Of a stretch of 64,000 bases of DNA, positions 42,725 through 50,204 are shown piece after piece. The translations under genes were made by a program, and so were the position numbers. The notes beneath the pieces were generated by a model. The model was not told the DNA's origin and did no database searches. It saw only the letters and a list, made by a program, of their open reading frames with translations. The DNA comes from JAICKN01 sp036489565. Lineage in GTDB: Bacteria; Acidobacteriota; Terriglobia; Terriglobales; Acidobacteriaceae. The stretch's first letter is position 1, and each line of letters begins with the position of its first letter. Where the stretch lies: assembly GCA_036489565.1 (NCBI GenBank), contig DASXFN010000032.1, forward strand, positions 1-64,000, read 5' to 3'.

Positions 42725-44374
42725 ATGAACTCTAATTTCTTCCGCCGATTTTTCGTAGAGCACAAACGACTTGTTACCCATAGCCTGTTCGTGGCATTAC
42801 TCGCAGGTTACTTTTGTGCCTCCGCCGCCGCACAGGTCGCCGTAGTGCTCTCTCCGGTCCCGCAGCTCCAATTCTTCGACCAGACAGGCACTCCGCTGTC
42901 CTTTGGCTGCGTATTCACCTACGAAGTAGGCACCACCACGCCGCTTTCGACCTACACCGATTACACCGGAACCACACTCAATCAGAATCCGGTGATCCTG
43001 TCGGCGGGCGGCTCGGCGAATATCTGGCTACAAGCAGGGCAGGCCTACACCTTCCGGGTGAAATCAGCGGGCGGATTCCATTGCTCATCCGGACAGACGC
43101 TTTACACGGTGAACGGCATCGGCGGCGGAAGCACCACTTTAACAACGATCATTCCCTATTCACCCACGCCGGCATTCCCGGTGCAGGCCCAGAACCAGCT
43201 TTTTGAAATCACCCTTACTGGCGATGCTTCGGCGCAGCTTTTAACTTTCGTGGGAGTCACTCCGCCGAGCATCGTCTGGTTTCAGATCACCCAGGACGGT
43301 TCCGGCGGGCATACCTTCTCCTGGCCCGCGAATTCCGTGGGCGGCTGCACCATCGGCTCGACCGCGAATCAGGTGACCACGCAGGAATTTGTTTACAACG
43401 GCACGGACGCCACGGCGGTGGGCCCTTGCGTGATCGGGGATGGGCCGGAAATTGATGTAGGCACCATTCATGCCTCCATTTTCGCTTCCGCTTGCGCGAG
43501 TCCGGCAACTCTGGGTGTCTTCCGGCTCTGTAATGCGGACATCATCAACTGGCGGAATTCCACCGACGCATCGAATGAAGGCATCACCATTGATGCCAAT
43601 GACCGCTTTGTCTTGAACGCGGCGGGCGGATTGGAGACCACCGGAACCGTTCCAGATATTTTTCTCGGCGGGGTGACGGCAAGTTTCCCGCGACTGAAAC
43701 GCAACGGCACAGCCATTAATTTCCGCTTGGGCGATGATTCCGCCGACGCTCCAATTACCGCATCCAGGCTGGGATTGAGCGATGTATTCACCTCGACATC
43801 TTCCACGGTAGTCGCTCTCGGCCCGGAAGTTGCAACGCCGGGAAGCGCGCCCGCCAGCGCAACGCAGGAAGGTTATTTTGTCGCCGGAAAAGGTTGGTGC
43901 GCGCTTGATTCCAGCAGTAAGGAATATTGCACGGCAGCAAATTCCGGCGCGGGAATCGCGGTGCAGGCCAGTTCGATTACCACACTGGGAAGCGATGTTT
44001 CAGTTTCCGCGACAACGGTGACCACGGTAGCTACCAAGGCTGTGACCATGCCTTCCTCTGGCTGCCCCTGCCGTGCATTTGTGAGTTATGAAGCGGGAGC
44101 GCAGACATCGAATTCTGGCGGCATCGAGATGTGGATCAATGACGGTACCTCGAATTTCTCTACGGGCGGCATGAATACCACTGGATCGGTTGATATGGGG
44201 GGGACACAATTCCACATGACGGCGGGAAGTTATTCGCCGACGACCTATGCAAACAGCGCCACGATCACCTTTACCTGGAAGGTGGAGTCCGAGCAGGCCA
44301 TCACCGTGAAACAGAATTCGCAGTTCTCCCCTCAGGGTGCGTGGTTGAACGTCGCCATCCTCACTTCAAACTAG
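42725..44374 (+). CDS. Tail-fibre-like protein with Sec signal peptide
   Basis: 549 residues from ATG 42725. Residues 1-36: basic start, hydrophobic core LFVALLAGYFCASAAAQ, signal cleavage after AAAQ. The next 90 residues are the phage-fibre domain with GCVFTYEVGTTTPLSTYTD, NPVILSAGGSANIWL and YTFRVKSAGG, widely found at the N-terminus of podovirus fibres. The mature protein holds ten cysteines, in contrast with the cysteine-free ejection proteins. C-terminal part is beta-rich and knob-like. Confidence 0.75.
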   Translation: MNSNFFRRFFVEHKRLVTHSLFVALLAGYFCASAAAQVAVVLSPVPQLQFFDQTGTPLSFGCVFTYEVGTTTPLSTYTDYTGTTLNQNPVILSAGGSANIWLQAGQAYTFRVKSAGGFHCSSGQTLYTVNGIGGGSTTLTTIIPYSPTPAFPVQAQNQLFEITLTGDASAQLLTFVGVTPPSIVWFQITQDGSGGHTFSWPANSVGGCTIGSTANQVTTQEFVYNGTDATAVGPCVIGDGPEIDVGTIHASIFASACASPATLGVFRLCNADIINWRNSTDASNEGITIDANDRFVLNAAGGLETTGTVPDIFLGGVTASFPRLKRNGTAINFRLGDDSADAPITASRLGLSDVFTSTSSTVVALGPEVATPGSAPASATQEGYFVAGKGWCALDSSSKEYCTAANSGAGIAVQASSITTLGSDVSVSATTVTTVATKAVTMPSSGCPCRAFVSYEAGAQTSNSGGIEMWINDGTSNFSTGGMNTTGSVDMGGTQFHMTAGSYSPTTYANSATITFTWKVESEQAITVKQNSQFSPQGAWLNVAILTSN

Positions 44375-44386
44375 AAAAGGAACTCC

Positions 44387-44725
44387 ATGAAAAAACTCTT
44401 ACTGCTTTTAGTCTTTGGTCTTCTTTGCCTGCCCGTGTGGGCGCAGATTGTCGGCAACAATCATTACACTCACATCTCCAGCGCGACCAATACGCCGATT
44501 TCTTCCGCTCCACTGACGCAACTGCATTCGATCGTAGTGAATTCATCGAGCAGTGGAACGATTGTAGTTGTAGACACCAGCAAGCCTGACTGCACCGGCG
44601 GAATCGCGATCACTGGCACGAGCGATGTAACTGCCGGAGAAATTCTCGTCTTCGATATCACCACGAAAAACGGCGTGTGCGTAACCACGGGGGGAACCGT
44701 GGACATCACCGTCACCTGGAAATAG
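44387..44725 (+). CDS. Small exported protein of the fibre cluster
   Basis: 112 residues: signal peptide KKLLLLLVFGLLCLPVWAQ, then a beta-rich domain of about 90 residues with two cysteines. 12 nt after the fibre gene and 4 nt before the next exported protein; the three form one exported set. No recognised family. Confidence 0.7.
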   Translation: MKKLLLLLVFGLLCLPVWAQIVGNNHYTHISSATNTPISSAPLTQLHSIVVNSSSSGTIVVVDTSKPDCTGGIAITGTSDVTAGEILVFDITTKNGVCVTTGGTVDITVTWK

Positions 44726-44729
44726 TTTC

Positions 44730-45767
44730 ATGAAAAAACTAATTCTCAACTTGCTCTCCTTCGTGCTCTTGCCTGCGCCGCTCTGCTTCGCGCAACTAGT
44801 GCGCGTCCCGGTTCCCTTCCCTTCCATCAGCAATCAATACTCGCCGCTCTTGCAGGCGAACATCGCGCCGAATTTGCCGGTGATCGCGGTCTGCAACTCT
44901 CCCGCGAACGGAACGCCCTGCACCAACTACGCGACCACTTACACATCGCTGGGAGTGGCTTGCTCAAATGGAGCGCAGGATACGCCCGATCCGCAACCTT
45001 CCGACTGCCAGGCCACGGGAGACGCGGAAGGCAATCTCGGCTTCTGGGTGAATCCGGGAACCTACGACTACACGGTCTGCATTGAAAACACGGTGACCTG
45101 CCTGGGACCCTATACCATCACCGCGACCGGCGGCGCGGGCAGTTTACTTTTGCAGACCAACGGCACCAACAATGGCAGCCAGTCGAAATTAAATCTGCAC
45201 AGCTCGGACAGTTCAATCATCTTGACTGACGACGGCTCCGGAAACACTAACGTACAGGCTGCCACCCAGAGCGCTCCGCTGCCTTTTATGTTCGGGCCAG
45301 GGCTGTTCGATGTGACTTCCTCGACGGCTGCAATAGAAGGCACAAACTCTCTCGTCTTAGTGAGGAAATTTTCGATTACTCAGCCGATCACTATTGGTCA
45401 CGCAACATGGACCACTACGAGCGGCACCTCTTCGGTGACTTATGCTTTTGGGATTTACTCCAGCAGCGGTTCTAAGTTGGTGGACACCGGAGTGCAAACG
45501 CAGCGCAACGGAACTTTCAGTGCCTCGTTTACTCAGGTGACACTCCAGCCCGGTACGTATTGGATGGCTGCCACGCAAGCAGCCGGAAATAGCTTGTCCT
45601 TTGTCTCCTTCCCAGTCAATGAGCATCTGATCTTGAATACCGTGACGGTGAAAGTTGGATTAAGCGCGAATGCTTCGGTCTCTGGTGTGCTTCCCGCAAC
45701 TCTCGGAGTCATCACCGCGCTGCCTTCGGACGAATTTGGAATTCCGTGCGTGGCCTGGGAGCCATGA
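44730..45767 (+). CDS. Fibre-like protein with Sec signal peptide
   Basis: 345 residues from ATG 44730. Signal peptide with FAQ cleavage, then a domain related in pattern to phage-fibre N-termini (NYATTYTSLG, GNLGFWVNPGTYDYTVCIEN) but containing six cysteines in about 75 residues. The C-terminal part (about 170-345) is beta-rich. Ends in a 4-nt overlap with the next gene. Likely extracytoplasmic, with disulfides. Confidence 0.7.
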   Translation: MKKLILNLLSFVLLPAPLCFAQLVRVPVPFPSISNQYSPLLQANIAPNLPVIAVCNSPANGTPCTNYATTYTSLGVACSNGAQDTPDPQPSDCQATGDAEGNLGFWVNPGTYDYTVCIENTVTCLGPYTITATGGAGSLLLQTNGTNNGSQSKLNLHSSDSSIILTDDGSGNTNVQAATQSAPLPFMFGPGLFDVTSSTAAIEGTNSLVLVRKFSITQPITIGHATWTTTSGTSSVTYAFGIYSSSGSKLVDTGVQTQRNGTFSASFTQVTLQPGTYWMAATQAAGNSLSFVSFPVNEHLILNTVTVKVGLSANASVSGVLPATLGVITALPSDEFGIPCVAWEP

Positions 45768-46000
45768 ACTTCTCCGACTACAACCGCCGCACCCCGGACC
45801 AGCAGCTCGCCGATCTGAACGCCGCCTGGGACCGCATCAAGAAACTTTCCGGAACGAACGACCGCCAGCAAGTAGAAATTGAAGATCTCAAAGACAAACT
45901 CCGCGCTGCAAAGCTGAAACTCTGGATTGCGAGCGCCGCGCTGGTCGCGCTCTGGGAAGTGGTGAAGTTTCTCGCCGAACTCGCGCTGCACATCCACTAA
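45764..46000 (+). CDS. Membrane-associated coiled-coil protein, probable lysis gene
   Basis: 78 residues from ATG 45764 (4-nt overlap). A charged coiled coil (about 15-50) is followed by one C-terminal hydrophobic helix (54-72). Located just before the endolysin. The topology resembles type II/III holins or hemolysin-XhlA-like proteins. Confidence 0.6.
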   Translation: MNFSDYNRRTPDQQLADLNAAWDRIKKLSGTNDRQQVEIEDLKDKLRAAKLKLWIASAALVALWEVVKFLAELALHIH

Positions 46001-46006
46001 ATTTCC

Positions 46007-46474
46007 GTGAATCCCTCACAACTTAATTTTCTGGAATCGGCGAAAGCCGCCGCCATCAAGGGCAATCATCCCTTCCCTTCCATGGCCGCGTGTGAAGCCG
46101 CGCTCGAATCGGCGTTCGGCGAAAGCGAGCTGGCGAAAGATTCCAACAATCTTTTCGGCATGAAGCAGCACGCGCATCCGGTGTACGGAACTATGACTTT
46201 ACCGACGCGGGAATTTCTTCTGGGCGCATGGAAGGTCGTCACGTCGCAGTGGGTAAAGTACCCCGACTGGCGGGCCTGCTTCGCCGACCGACTGGCCACG
46301 CTCGAAAGACTCTCGAACGCTTACCCGCATTACAAAGCCGCATTGAACGCGCCGGACGCGGAAACCTACATCGCCGAAGTTTCCCAGACCTGGGCTACCG
46401 ATCCGCAGCGGGGAAATAAAGTGTTGGCCATCTACAAAGAATTTCTCGGAGGAAATCAAAATGAACCGGCTTAA
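46007..46474 (+). CDS. Glucosaminidase-type endolysin
   Basis: 155 residues from GTG 46007. The helical lysozyme-like fold of the FlgJ/glucosaminidase family is shown by the catalytic ESAFGESELA with SNNLFGMK (about 27-49), and later YPDWRACFADR. It cuts the glycan strands of peptidoglycan at the end of the lytic cycle. No signal peptide, so release needs a holin. Confidence 0.85.
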   Translation: MNPSQLNFLESAKAAAIKGNHPFPSMAACEAALESAFGESELAKDSNNLFGMKQHAHPVYGTMTLPTREFLLGAWKVVTSQWVKYPDWRACFADRLATLERLSNAYPHYKAALNAPDAETYIAEVSQTWATDPQRGNKVLAIYKEFLGGNQNEPA

Positions 46475-46634
46475 AAAATACTGGCCCACCATCGTTCACA
46501 TCGGCGGCGTGGCTATTCTGTTTCTCGCGCCCTCGGTGGATGCCTTTGCAAAGGCGCATCCCGTGTATGCCGTGCCCATCGCGGCTTTGTGGGGACTACT
46601 GTTGCAACGCGCCAAGCCACCGGCGCAGAAGTGA
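46461..46634 (+). CDS. Putative holin
   Basis: 57 residues from ATG 46461 with GGAGGA upstream, overlapping the endolysin end by 14 nt. Two hydrophobic helices (about 10-27 and 34-49), charged tail. Classic small holin shape and position next to the endolysin. Confidence 0.65.
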   Translation: MNRLKKYWPTIVHIGGVAILFLAPSVDAFAKAHPVYAVPIAALWGLLLQRAKPPAQK

Positions 46635-46708
46635 AGCTCTTCTCCGCCCTCACCCGCAACGGAATTTCCATTTCCATTCCTCTCAACTTTTTCAGGAGAA
46701 AAACTACC

Positions 46709-47146
46709 ATGAACTTCTTTCGCAAAATATTTCGCGGCATTGAATGGTTCGGCAAGGAAGTAGGAAAAGCCTTCACCGAACTCCCGAAGATCATCCGGCT
46801 CACCAAGGACGGCGAGAAAGTAGCCCAGAACGCCATCCCGGAAACCATCGCCGTCTTGAAAGATGCGGGCGCATTGTCCACGGCCGTCGTGAAAGACAGC
46901 GGCGTATTTCTAATCGCCTTCGCCAATCTGACGGGCGCCATCACGATTGCCATTGCCGCGAAAGCCTTAAACATTTCCGCCGATGCCGCTGTGGTCGCGG
47001 CCTTTGAAGCCTTCGTAAAAGACTTCAACGCGGAGAATGTGCAGGACATGATCGCGGCCATAGATCAGCTTGTGGCCGACACGCGCACACTGGATTCCAC
47101 GGTGCTTGCGGGATTGAAGCAGCTCGAAGCCGACGCGAAAAGTTAG
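46709..47146 (+). CDS. Hypothetical phage protein with membrane-active helical region
   Basis: 145 residues from ATG 46709 (AGGAGA upstream). N-terminal amphipathic basic helix, a hydrophobic region about 85-115, then acidic helices. Last gene of the late operon. It may belong to the lysis set, but no family is recognised. Confidence 0.6.
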   Translation: MNFFRKIFRGIEWFGKEVGKAFTELPKIIRLTKDGEKVAQNAIPETIAVLKDAGALSTAVVKDSGVFLIAFANLTGAITIAIAAKALNISADAAVVAAFEAFVKDFNAENVQDMIAAIDQLVADTRTLDSTVLAGLKQLEADAKS

Positions 47147-47520
47147 CTCGCCTTGAGCGTCCGCGCGGGCGGCAGGACTTCCCCTTCTAAGGCTTTCTGT
47201 TCGGGATAGAGTAATGCCTGCCGCATCTGTGCCAGTTGTTCGCCGAGCGCCTGCCCCACATCCATTTCCGATCCCGCGAGATCGAGGATGATTTTGAAAA
47301 ACGCCAGATCCACAGGCGCGCTTTCGGTGGGAACCTTTCCGATGATGGTTCGCATGGCGCAACGCGGACACAAGTAAAGCCGCTGCGATTTCGAAGTTCT
47401 CTGCTTGCCCATGCCGAAGGTCTGAGCGAAGAGACTGACGGCGATTCCCTTCTCGGAAGGCAGAATCTCCTTGCGACACAGTGAAGAACAGCATATTTGC
47501 GGCTTTCTCGGTCTTCCCAT
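47143..47520 (-). CDS. Zinc-ribbon protein, possible regulator
   Basis: 125 residues with CCSSLC and CPRC (residues of about 10-15 and 51-54), a basic N-terminus GRPRKPQ, and a helical C-terminal half. Strong Shine-Dalgarno (GGAGAGG on its strand). A perfect 18-bp palindrome sits 12-29 bases upstream, suggestive of autoregulation. It converges on the late operon with a 4-nt overlap. Not recognised. Confidence 0.65.
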   Translation of the reverse strand: MGRPRKPQICCSSLCRKEILPSEKGIAVSLFAQTFGMGKQRTSKSQRLYLCPRCAMRTIIGKVPTESAPVDLAFFKIILDLAGSEMDVGQALGEQLAQMRQALLYPEQKALEGEVLPPARTLKAS

Positions 47521-47531
47521 GACCTCTCCGG

Positions 47532-47549
47532 GAGTTTATTAATAAACTC
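47532..47549. promoter_or_regulatory. 18-bp perfect palindrome, putative operator
   Basis: GAGTTTATTAATAAACTC is a gapless perfect palindrome, AT-rich at its centre, in the control region between the minus-strand zinc-ribbon gene and the plus-strand Acb2-like gene. Best explained as a repressor binding site; the binder is unknown. Confidence 0.55.
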
Positions 47550-47669
47550 AGGATGCCATCCTAATTCGTTCTCCGGAGGCAGGGAAAGGGCTTCTGGCGG
47601 GACTCAGATTGGTAAACACTCCGCCGCGTGTGACGGAAACTCCGGAAAGTCTGAAGGAAACTTTTCGCC

Positions 47670-47719
47670 CGTCTCATTACTTCCGTTTCAATCTCAGACT
47701 GAAACCGCTAGGTGAGACG
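47670..47719 (+). promoter_or_regulatory. Nested stem-loop upstream of the Acb2-like gene
   Basis: CGTCTCA (47670-47676) pairs with TGAGACG (47713-47719), enclosing GTTTCA (47685-47690) paired with TGAAAC (47700-47705). Ends 25 nt before the start codon. Could be an mRNA leader structure or a bipartite operator. Confidence 0.45.
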
Positions 47720-47744
47720 CGGGTGAGAAGTTAGGATTTCGCGC

Positions 47745-48092
47745 ATGCCGCCAATTTACCCGGAAGCTGATGTAGAAAAAACGCAAGGCCCGATTCACGA
47801 GCGAGGATATTTACGGGGAGATAAATTCGACCCGAAATCAACCGGCGGCTGCACTTCGCCATCGCGTCCTTACAGTGACGCGGAAATTCTCGCCGAACTT
47901 TTTAAGTACCACGCACCCAACGAAGTCACCATCCCGAAGTACGCGGCCATCAATCAGGCGGCTAAGAATTTCGCCGAAGTTGTTTTACAGAACTGCCCGG
48001 CTGGAAATGATCGCGTCGGAGCAATCAATTGCATCCGCACCGCTCGCATGGTCGCCAACGCGGCGATCTCACTGGATGGGTTGTCGCTCTGA
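47745..48092 (+). CDS. Acb2/Tad1-like cyclic-nucleotide sponge (anti-CBASS/anti-Thoeris candidate)
   Basis: 115 residues. The C-terminal 65 follow the small two-helix hairpin family that includes phage Acb2: YHAP at 55-58, KY at 65-66, FAEVVLQNCP (76-85) and IRTARMVANAAIS (97-109), matching the family pattern of 'ANAAIA' endings. Acb2 proteins form hexamers that bind cyclic di- and trinucleotides and so silence CBASS, and some bind Thoeris signals. It is first in a right-end accessory operon. Ligand binding here is inferred from family resemblance; the usual Trp before ANA is Val. Confidence 0.8.
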   Translation: MPPIYPEADVEKTQGPIHERGYLRGDKFDPKSTGGCTSPSRPYSDAEILAELFKYHAPNEVTIPKYAAINQAAKNFAEVVLQNCPAGNDRVGAINCIRTARMVANAAISLDGLSL

Positions 48093-48220
48093 ACTTCTGG
48101 TGCTGGATATTCGGCCATCGCTACACGGCCTTCACGGACGCGCTGGGCGGACGTGACAAGGGCTGGCACACGACGACTATATGCACGCGCTGCGGGAAAG
48201 TGAAACGAATCGAACTCTGA
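48089..48220 (+). CDS. Small zinc-binding protein
   Basis: About 43 residues if started at CTG 48089 (overlapping the previous stop); an in-frame TTG at 48029 is the alternative. WCWIFGH and CTRCGKV contribute a Cys/His zinc site common in short phage proteins. The stop overlaps the next start by one base. Start uncertain. Confidence 0.5.
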   Translation: MNFWCWIFGHRYTAFTDALGGRDKGWHTTTICTRCGKVKRIEL

Positions 48221-48630
48221 TGCCGACCGCCACTAAACAAACCCTGATCGTCTCGAAAGATGAACTCGCAGAACTCGCTGAGTGGGAGCGGAAGCACGAC
48301 GAGGCGAAAAAGAAAGTCTCCGCCGCCGAGAAGGAACTGAAATTCCGCCGGATCTCGCTCGCGGAGAAGGTCCTCGGCGTAAAATCCGAAGACGAATTCA
48401 AGAAGCTCTCCCCGAAAGACGTTGAAAAGCGGTACGCCGCGCGCCTTACAGCAGGGGACTGGAAACCGGAGCGCGGCGCACCGGGTTTTGTGTTCCTGGA
48501 AAAATCGAAAGGACGCTACCCGGCCTGGAAAGAGATATTCATCGGCGAGTTGGGCGAAACCGCCGCCGCCAAGATCACGGCGGACACCGACCTCACGTAT
48601 TCCTACGCAGTACAAGTTGCCGCGCAGTAA
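48220..48630 (+). CDS. Hypothetical phage protein, accessory operon
   Basis: 136 residues from ATG 48220. Coiled-coil N-terminal half (about 15-60), alpha/beta C-terminal half with GAPGFVFLEKSKGRYPAWKEIFI. Part of the operon with the Acb2-like gene. Not recognised; a second counter-defence factor is one possibility. Confidence 0.6.
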   Translation: MPTATKQTLIVSKDELAELAEWERKHDEAKKKVSAAEKELKFRRISLAEKVLGVKSEDEFKKLSPKDVEKRYAARLTAGDWKPERGAPGFVFLEKSKGRYPAWKEIFIGELGETAAAKITADTDLTYSYAVQVAAQ

Positions 48631-48778
48631 GATTTTCCCGCCGCGTTTTTCTCTCCGCATCGAAGTAGTAAACAAGCCCTTCCGTCCGCGCTAGTCCTGC
48701 GCGAAATTCCCAGCATTTTTGCCTGTTGAAATTTTATTGTTGTGTTTTAGTGTCGTATGATGGATACTCTGCGGCTAT

Positions 48779-49033
48779 ATGGCGAAGACGGTCACGATCA
48801 CCCGATCCGGATACCAATGCCAAATTTGTAAGTACACGTGGGTTCCGCGAAATAAAAAGCAGGAGCCACGGCGGTGTGCGAATCGCGCGTGCCGCTCAAA
48901 GTTATGGGATGGAAGGCCAAGGCGATGGCGCGTTATGAATCCAGAGATTCGGCAGATAATGAAGGACCGCGGAATCACTCGCCAAGGTGCTGCATACGTC
49001 TATAAAAAACAGCAGCAAGCGGTGAGCGCATGA
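48779..49033 (+). CDS. Zinc-ribbon/HTH-like small DNA-binding protein
   Basis: 84 residues. CQIC and CANRAC form a zinc ribbon (13-40), followed by a short helical segment RQIMKDRGITRQGAAYVY that looks like a helix-turn-helix. TTATTG (48734) and TATGAT (48756) upstream may be its promoter. It is the last gene before attR, a common place for an excisionase; this role is inference. Confidence 0.6.
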   Translation: MAKTVTITRSGYQCQICKYTWVPRNKKQEPRRCANRACRSKLWDGRPRRWRVMNPEIRQIMKDRGITRQGAAYVYKKQQQAVSA

Positions 49034-49103
49034 ACTTCCCCTTTTTGACGACCCTAAATCGTTCATCTTGCGGGGATTATCGCGTCGTGTCTGATAATGG
49101 GCT

Positions 49104-49116
49104 ACAGGTATTATGT
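49104..49116. other. attR core
   Basis: Second copy of ACAGGTATTATGT (see attL). It lies between the last phage gene and the 3' end of the host transglutaminase gene (stop at 49193), so integration left that host gene intact. Confidence 0.65.
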
Positions 49117-49192
49117 AAAGTATCAACTATTGCTCAATTCTCCCGTATCGCAATCGTCGCCACCCGCTACAACGATCTTCTCTCACTACTCC

Positions 49193-50158
49193 CTACTGCT
49201 GCTGTTGTTGTTGCTGCTGATCCAATGTCGATTTGGGGCCTCTTCGTTGTGACTGAATCGGTTGCGAGCGAACGGCCAGACTTGGCACCATCTCCTCTGG
49301 CGGCGGCATGTCGGAGGTCGCGACGGTCACGACCACGCTGAGATCGCTTTCGGAATCGCCTTTATAGACGCCTCGAGTGGGTGGGACATCGGAATAATCG
49401 CGGCCAATAGCGACGCGGATGTGGCGATCTCCTCCGACAATATCGTTCGTAGGATCAAATGTCATCCAACCAACGCCGGGTACCAGCGCTTCCACCCAGG
49501 CATGAGAGGCGCCTTCGGGCGAGCGGTCCTCCGATGTTTCCGAGTGATACAAATATCCACTCACATAGCGCGAAGGAATCTGGAGCTTGCGTGCCAGGGC
49601 GATCATAATGTGGGCGAAATCCTGGCATACCCCTTTCCGCGCCTGCAATGCATCGTCAATCGGTGAATCGACCTTGGTGCTGTTCGGTACATAGGAAAAG
49701 TTAGCTCGAATGGCGCTCTGAATTTCAAGAAGAATGCCAAGGGGATTTTCGCTTCGTTTCAGTTGAAGCTCGCCCGCAAATTCCTTCAAGAGTTCGGATG
49801 GCCAGGCAAAGACGCTCGGCAGCAGCATTTCCATGTGGTCTTCGGAGGCGGTAATTGCGTCGAGCTCTTCCCAGGAGCCGGAATCATGCACCGCAGGCAC
49901 GGGCGTGGCTTGCACTTCCACGACGGAGCGGGCGGCAACCTTCACCTCTTTATGAATTTCCGCGATATCAAAGTGATGGACCGTATTGCCCAAAAAATCG
50001 CGATACAGCATGATGTTGGCGGATGGCGTGATGTCGAGGTTGAAACTGAGGCATCGCTGCCGCCCTTCGCTGCGCGGTTGCAGGTGGACCTCCATGACGC
50101 TCTCCCGGACCGCGGGCTCATAGCGAAAGGTGGTGATGTGTCTTACGGAATAAATCAT
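49193..50158 (-). CDS. Transglutaminase-like cysteine protease family protein
   Basis: 321 residues. N-terminal beta domain typical of bacterial transglutaminase-like proteins, then the Cys-His-Asp triad: GVCQDFAH (Cys), ASHAWVEAL (His), FDPTND (Asp). Ends in a run of eight glutamines encoded by CAG/CAA repeats. It belongs to the conserved trio with ATP-grasp and alpha-E proteins, thought to build and process peptide modifications. Starts 46 nt after the alpha-E gene. Confidence 0.88.
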   Translation of the reverse strand: MIYSVRHITTFRYEPAVRESVMEVHLQPRSEGRQRCLSFNLDITPSANIMLYRDFLGNTVHHFDIAEIHKEVKVAARSVVEVQATPVPAVHDSGSWEELDAITASEDHMEMLLPSVFAWPSELLKEFAGELQLKRSENPLGILLEIQSAIRANFSYVPNSTKVDSPIDDALQARKGVCQDFAHIMIALARKLQIPSRYVSGYLYHSETSEDRSPEGASHAWVEALVPGVGWMTFDPTNDIVGGDRHIRVAIGRDYSDVPPTRGVYKGDSESDLSVVVTVATSDMPPPEEMVPSLAVRSQPIQSQRRGPKSTLDQQQQQQQQ

Positions 50159-50204
50159 TCCTTATCTCCATTCTGTTCCAGGTGCGCCGCTTCCCTGCGC
50201 ATTG

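Larger units (their letters stand above)
7683..49116. mobile_element. P22-type prophage, about 41.4 kb
   Basis: Bounded by the 13-bp direct repeat ACAGGTATTATGT. It carries replication genes at the left, a leftward recombination operon, a short tyrosine recombinase, then terminase, portal, scaffold, coat, tail accessory, ejection, fibre and lysis genes in P22 order. Total length is close to that of P22 itself (about 42 kb). All modules expected of a temperate podovirus seem present, although no recognisable CI-type repressor was found. Most structural genes look intact, so it may be inducible. Confidence 0.85.

Noticed and set aside
49030..49341. 103-codon frame running across attR
   Set aside because: It crosses the phage-host junction and then lies antisense to the transglutaminase gene; at most its first 25 codons could be phage coding.
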